Assembly (NCBI GenBank): GCA_021205715.1 | Contig: JAJPXA010000250.1 | Coordinates: 1 to 7,764 of the forward strand | Direction of reading: 5' to 3' | Length of the DNA stretch: 7,764 nucleotides | Source: Bacillota bacterium | GTDB lineage: Bacteria; Bacillota; Clostridia; UBA1381 | Shown here: piece by piece, positions 4,763 through 7,764 of the stretch | How positions within the stretch are numbered: position 1 is the stretch's first letter | Layout of the letters: each line of letters begins with the position of its first letter | Translations under genes and position numbers: made by a program | Notes under the pieces: generated by a model | Database searches by the model: none | What the model was told of the DNA's origin: nothing | What the model saw: the letters and a program-made list of their open reading frames with translations, nothing else

Positions 4763-6115
4763 TCAACTCTCGTACAGCTCATGCGTCCCGTTCAAAATCG
4801 CCGTTTCCTCATCGCTCATCTCATATCCGAGCATCGCAAACAGCCCATACAGCTTTTCAAGCTCTATATTTTCCTGCCATACGCCAAGTCCGGTGTGACA
4901 TTTAACATTTTCGCCGTCCGCCGCCGTGTAGGCAAGCGCAAACAGCTTTTGTATCGGCGAAAATCCGCGCATCAGCTCCGGCACAATGTCGTTTGTATAA
5001 TCCTCATCCTCGTCGATTTCCACGCCCAAAACATCGCCGAAAAGCTCCAAATCAAAATACTCCGACGCTCTCAAAAGCCAATTCTCGTTAGGCTCAAGCA
5101 AAAATACCGCGAAATCGATAATAACGGCTCTGTGCTGCTCAAGAAAAGCCTTGTTTTTCAAAAGCTCCCGCACAAATTCCGTCCGAAATTCAAACAGCTT
5201 TTTGCCAATCGCGGCGAGCTTGTCCGCTTTCGCTCGCCTTTGGGTGATTTTTTCCTTTTCACATTCCTGCTCCGCCGTGCGTTCCTCCGCCGCCGCAAGC
5301 TCCTCATCGGTATAGTCGCGGTAAATATCCGCCCCGAAGCTGTTCGTCTTATAATACAGCGTTATTTGCGGGTTTTCCTCCGCAATCTGCCGCACCCGCT
5401 CCGCTGAGGAGCCCCAATTGACATATTTCAGCCCCGTTGCATCATCGACTTCCTTAGCGCATTCCGTGAGTGCCGCCGCAAGCTCCCGCTTCGCCGCCGC
5501 CCGTTGTTCCTCATACTTCGCGTCGCGCACCGCCGACGCGAATTTATCCGTTCCTATCGTTTTCAGCGCGTCATTTCTCGCCGCCTCGTCGCGGATTTCA
5601 AATAATTCCTCGTAATCGTTAAGCGTTATCTGCCGCCCCTCATTTTTCGCCGCCTCGGCGGTTTCGCGGAAAATATCCGCGTCGAGCTTCGTCAGCTTCA
5701 CGCGCCGCCGCACCGTGCTTTCGGAAAATCCCGTCCGTTCCGCGACACTCTCCACCGTCTCGCCGAGGTCTAACATCATCTGCATACCCTGCGCCTGCTC
5801 GTACACCGTCAGGTCAGACCGCTGCATATTCTCCGCGAGCATCATCGCGACCTGTTCCTTGTAGTCCAATTTGCGAATAACGCACGGCAATTCGGAAATT
5901 CCCGCGAGCTTCGCCGCCGCAAGCCGCCGGTGTCCGATTATAACCCGATACTCCGAATCGTAATACCCCGTTTCCGGCACCACGGTCAAATTCTGCATTA
6001 TCCCGTTCCGCTTAATGCTCTCCGTCAGCTCCGTTAAATCCCCCAAATCCTTACGAGGATTATCCGGGTGCGGATGAAGCTTGTCAATTTCAATCATAAC
6101 AATTTGATTTTCCAT
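4763..6115 (-). CDS. ParB/Spo0J-family protein (orphan, phage type)
   Basis: A 450-aa protein with a clear ParB N-terminal domain: LHPHPDNPRKDL (13-24), GHRRLAAAKLAG (61-72, the CTP/nucleotide-binding GxRR-type box) and ENMQRSDLTVYEQA (95-108). A helix-turn-helix follows at about 120-141 (TVESVAERTGFSESTVRRRV). Typical ParB proteins bind parS and slide as CTP-dependent clamps. The long remainder (about 170-450) is charged and helical, with a Glu/Lys-rich stretch (EEERTAEQECEKEK-like, about 270-300), and is not recognised. No ParA lies next to it, so plasmid-type partitioning is unlikely from this window alone; related phage proteins may act in regulation or genome maintenance. The ATG at 6115 has AAAGGA at 6126-6131. 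The downstream gene follows after 19 nt. Confidence 0.9.
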   Translation of the reverse strand: MENQIVMIEIDKLHPHPDNPRKDLGDLTELTESIKRNGIMQNLTVVPETGYYDSEYRVIIGHRRLAAAKLAGISELPCVIRKLDYKEQVAMMLAENMQRSDLTVYEQAQGMQMMLDLGETVESVAERTGFSESTVRRRVKLTKLDADIFRETAEAAKNEGRQITLNDYEELFEIRDEAARNDALKTIGTDKFASAVRDAKYEEQRAAAKRELAAALTECAKEVDDATGLKYVNWGSSAERVRQIAEENPQITLYYKTNSFGADIYRDYTDEELAAAEERTAEQECEKEKITQRRAKADKLAAIGKKLFEFRTEFVRELLKNKAFLEQHRAVIIDFAVFLLEPNENWLLRASEYFDLELFGDVLGVEIDEDEDYTNDIVPELMRGFSPIQKLFALAYTAADGENVKCHTGLGVWQENIELEKLYGLFAMLGYEMSDEETAILNGTHELYES

Positions 6116-6138
6116 ATTTTTTCATTCCTTTCTTAATT

Positions 6139-6702
6139 TCAACTTTCCGCAATCTCCACCTGACCGCCCGCGTCCAAAAATCCCGCCTCGGCTGCCGCGT
6201 CAACGCCCTTTGCAAGCTGTCCCAAAAACATACGCACCGACTCCAGATTAACCTGTGTCGGAAAAACCGTTCCGATTAATCCGCCGTCGGCTCGTATAAA
6301 TATAAGCGGCACATCGTTTGGTTTACAAAAATACTCCTTGTTTCCCTCGTCGCGGAACACCCTCATCAACTCCAAATCAACGAATATAACGCGCCCGTCG
6401 GGAAACAAGAACGGCTGTAAAGGCTCTCCGTTAATGTTAAGCGAATACATCAACCTCGTAAGCCGTACAAGCTCATCGGGATTGACATTCTCGCTTGTTT
6501 CACTGTTACGCGTGAAAAATCCCTCCTGCGCATCCTCCGTCAAATCCATCGCCGTAAAAATGTCCCTAATACCCCAATCCGGCGCAATCCTCTCGATACA
6601 CATAGCTGACCGCCCATCCGAGAGAAATTTAACCTCGTTGTAAAATAAAATCTCAATGTGCTTGCGCTTTTTGCAATTGCCAATCATACCTTTTAATTGC
6701 AT
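6139..6702 (-). CDS. Conserved-looking phage protein of unknown function
   Basis: A 187-aa protein that I do not recognise. It begins with a basic segment (KGMIGNCKKRKHIEILFYNE), has a middle part rich in acidic and hydrophobic residues (DLTEDAQEGFFTR, ELVRLTRLMYSLNINGEP), and two Gly-containing beta-type strands (FLFPDGRVIFVDLELM and PLIFIRADGGLIGTVFP). No transmembrane segment, signal peptide or catalytic motif is evident. The ATG at 6702 follows an AGGAGG site (6710-6715, 7-nt spacer) that lies within the end of the zinc-ribbon gene; the two genes are 1 nt apart, so they are cotranscribed. It precedes the ParB gene by 23 nt. Role unknown. Confidence 0.8.
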   Translation of the reverse strand: MQLKGMIGNCKKRKHIEILFYNEVKFLSDGRSAMCIERIAPDWGIRDIFTAMDLTEDAQEGFFTRNSETSENVNPDELVRLTRLMYSLNINGEPLQPFLFPDGRVIFVDLELMRVFRDEGNKEYFCKPNDVPLIFIRADGGLIGTVFPTQVNLESVRMFLGQLAKGVDAAAEAGFLDAGGQVEIAES

Positions 6703-6703
6703 A

Positions 6704-6895
6704 TCATATCCTCCTCATCATACTGCCGCAGCTTTTGCAGCGTATAGTTGTTTCGCTTATTGGTTTATAGTCCCATATCCCTCTTGATACACGGCATCCT
6801 TTGTTCATACACGCAAACACCGCGCTGTATCGATTCGGTTTGGGTCTTTCCGCCCTCTTCCCGCGCCGCCGCCGCGTTTCATCAAAATCAGTCAT
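6704..6895 (-). CDS. Small zinc-ribbon protein
   Basis: A 63-aa basic protein. An Arg/Lys-rich N-terminus (TRRRRGKRAERPKPNRY) is followed by a four-cysteine zinc-ribbon pattern: C29-x4-C34 (CMNKGC) and C53-x2-C56 (CKSCG). Such small phage proteins typically bind nucleic acid or a protein partner; no specific function can be given. The ATG at 6895 has AGAAAGGA at 6903-6910 and overlaps the end of the upstream ORF by 8 nt, while its stop is 1 nt from the next start, so it sits in a tightly packed operon. Confidence 0.78.
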   Translation of the reverse strand: MTDFDETRRRRGKRAERPKPNRYSAVFACMNKGCRVSRGIWDYKPISETTIRCKSCGSMMRRI

Positions 6896-7202
6896 ACTTT
6901 AATCCTTTCTTTATCTGATAGCTTCCGTTTAACAATTCCTGCAAAATATACGCGTCCGTATTCCTACTGTTACCCCGAGAGATTAGGGTTTCGCTTGCAA
7001 ACCCGCCGAGGGGCGAAAACTCGCAGAGTTTTCGGTTTTGGCAAAGCCAAAACTCCGCCCCCTTAACTTTACTCTGCAAAGCTAAAAGCGTTACAAAGTT
7101 TTGCTTCGCAAAACCTCGGAAAAAACCTTGTTTTTTCCTCGCCCTCGCACACGCGAGGGTAGGTCCGAACAACGACGCGACAAATCCCATTCTTGAATTC
7201 AT
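6888..7202 (-). pseudogene. Small ORF apparently invaded in frame by a hairpin element
   Basis: An open frame of 104 codons. The start (ATG 7202) overlaps the previous stop in an ATGA junction, and the end overlaps the zinc-ribbon start by 8 nt, so both ends look like a real operon gene. The end (NTDAYILQELLNGSYQIKKG, then LKYD) looks coding, whereas residues 5-80 are translated from a palindrome-rich repeat (6963-7190). NSR occurs at residues 2-4 and again at 78-80; joining across these would leave a 28-aa in-frame protein. I infer a tiny phage gene with a 228-nt insertion that happened to stay open. Whether the long product is made is unknown; the alternative is that none of it is functional. 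Confidence 0.5.
6963..7190. repeat. Hairpin-rich MITE-like insertion
   Basis: A stretch dense in palindromes: GGGTTT/AAACCC (6987-7005), CGAAAACTC/GAGTTTTCG (7014-7034), TTTTGGC/GCCAAAA (7036-7052), GTTTTGC/GCAAAAC (7097-7113), GGAAAAAA/TTTTTTCC (about 7119-7139) and CCCTCG/CGAGGG (about 7142-7159). A longer-range pairing joins GGGGCG (about 7010) with CGCCCC (about 7057). It differs in sequence from the AACCCCTC-type elements, although its TGCAAAGC-type hairpins are similar in style. The exact borders are not defined by a clear target duplication; the limits given are those that would restore a short ORF on removal. It carries no transposase. Confidence 0.7.
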
Positions 7203-7564
7203 ATCTCGTCAATCCTTTCAAAATCCGCGTCCAGCTTCTCACGTATGGACGGCATACACAAAATCGCAATTCTGACCGCCGCAACCTGAATTTTTTTCGC
7301 CGAGCCGGTCGCTTGATTTATTTTTTGACACATATACTTCCACGCTTCCCACGCGCTGTAATCGGCTAACGCCTTACGCGTTCCCTCCCCGCGCTCGCGG
7401 TACATATTCGTTCCCGCCGCACAGTCGGAAATTTCGTCAATCATCCGCTTTTCGTCCGCACCGTATAAATCGTGCTCGGCATTGACCCGCTTCATCAGCT
7501 CAAAAGTCCTCTGCGCCGCCTCCGACGGTGTTGTAATTTTCGCTTCTTTTGCATTATTTTTCAT
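7199..7564 (-). CDS. Small phage-like protein of unknown function
   Basis: A 121-aa soluble protein not recognised by me. It appears largely helical, with TPSEAAQRTFELMKRVNAEH near the N-terminus, a Gly/Arg-rich middle (YRERGEGTRKALADYSAWEA) and a C-terminal VAAVRIAILCMPSIREKL segment. Three cysteines are scattered without a metal-binding spacing. The ATG at 7564 is served by GGAAGGA at 7574-7580. Its stop overlaps the next start (ATGA), making it the first visible gene of the operon that leads through the zinc-ribbon gene to ParB. The sequence upstream is repeat-derived and shows no convincing promoter. Confidence 0.78.
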   Translation of the reverse strand: MKNNAKEAKITTPSEAAQRTFELMKRVNAEHDLYGADEKRMIDEISDCAAGTNMYRERGEGTRKALADYSAWEAWKYMCQKINQATGSAKKIQVAAVRIAILCMPSIREKLDADFERIDEI

Positions 7565-7595
7565 ATCCTTTCGTCCTTCCTTGTTATAAGTTTGG

Positions 7596-7643
7596 GTTTG
7601 TATTTGTGGCGGTTTCGTAGGGGCGCCCCTTGTGGGCGCCCGT
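7596..7643. repeat. 48-nt segment identical to 2128-2175
   Basis: All 48 positions are identical to 2128-2175: the outer flank (TTTGTATTTGTGGCGGTTT) plus one GTAGGGGCGCCCC arm of the inverted repeat beside terS. Only one arm is present here; it runs directly into another palindromic element at about 7647. In both places the segment lies just upstream of a gene's ribosome binding site, in the same orientation relative to that gene. Confidence 0.92.
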
Positions 7644-7646
7644 TAA

Positions 7647-7764
7647 AACTCCTCAGTCGCCTAACGGCGCCAGCTCCCCACAGCACTTTTGCTTATTTGA
7701 TTTTGCAAACAAAATCAAGGAGCAAAAGCCGCTACGCCTTTTGACTTTGCTGTGCAAAGTCATA
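7647..7764. repeat. Palindromic MITE-like repeat (copy C), rearranged and cut by the window edge
   Basis: It begins with a variant of the AACCCCTCAGTC end (AACTCCTCAGTC), then CAGCTCCCC, then a 62-nt stretch (7676-7737) matching 4103-4165 except for one missing base. It ends with a GACTTTGC/GCAAAGTC hairpin (7743-7762) close to that at 4057-4079. Compared with copy B the hairpin blocks are in a different order, so the element looks like a rearranged mosaic. It continues past the right edge. Confidence 0.8.

Noticed and set aside
4781..5407. Long plus-strand ORF of 208 codons opposite the ParB gene
   Set aside because: It is an antisense shadow of the strongly supported ParB coding frame, with a basic, non-protein-like composition and no family motif.
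6963..7202. Target-site duplication flanking the element in the small ORF (NSR repeated on both sides)
   Set aside because: The two NSR stretches use different codons (AAT TCA AGA versus AAC AGT AGG), so the DNA is not duplicated; only a 4-nt GAAT match remains, which is too short to rely on.

Overview
The window is a stretch of tailed-phage (prophage or prophage-remnant) DNA in which every credible gene lies on the minus strand, so transcription runs from high to low coordinates. Strong AGGAGG-type ribosome binding sites, ATGA start/stop overlaps, the clostridial style of the phage proteins and many GC-rich palindromic intergenic repeats suggest a gut-type Firmicutes/Clostridia host, possibly Oscillospiraceae-like. 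That placement is inference from style and was not checked against any database.

Layout in transcription order. 7564-6139: small early or accessory phage genes (a 121-aa unknown; a small ORF that seems to be invaded by a hairpin element; a zinc-ribbon protein; a 187-aa unknown). 6115-4763: an orphan ParB-family protein. 4743-4216: a frameshifted small phage gene with two internal tandem duplications, overlapping a very small ORF that runs into a palindromic repeat. 3849-3115: a HUH-type rolling-circle replication-associated protein. 3118-2870: a sigma-like helix-turn-helix regulator. 2869-2682: a leader with a terminator-like hairpin and three 9-nt direct repeats. 2681-2259: small terminase subunit. 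2090-1047: a tail fibre with an Mtd-like N-terminus and collagen-like repeats. 995-1: a lysis cassette (XhlA-like protein, small membrane protein that is probably a holin, and an N-acetylmuramoyl-L-alanine amidase cut by the window edge).

The most striking point is what is absent. The small terminase gene is followed after only 168 nt by the tail fibre, with no large terminase, portal, capsid or tail genes between. The junction is occupied by a perfect 27-bp inverted repeat, and one half of it recurs at the right end of the window as part of a 48-nt identical segment. This could be a deletion by recombination between repeats, a satellite-like reduced genome, or a collapsed assembly.

Second, at least five places carry hairpin-rich MITE-like repeats. 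Two of them (342-458 and 4042-4264) share a conserved scaffold and 8-bp terminal inverted repeats, but hold different hairpins in equivalent slots. Others sit in or beside small ORFs. Together with the frameshift this suggests a repeat-infested, partly decayed prophage. No integrase, attachment site, tRNA, CRISPR array or host gene was seen.
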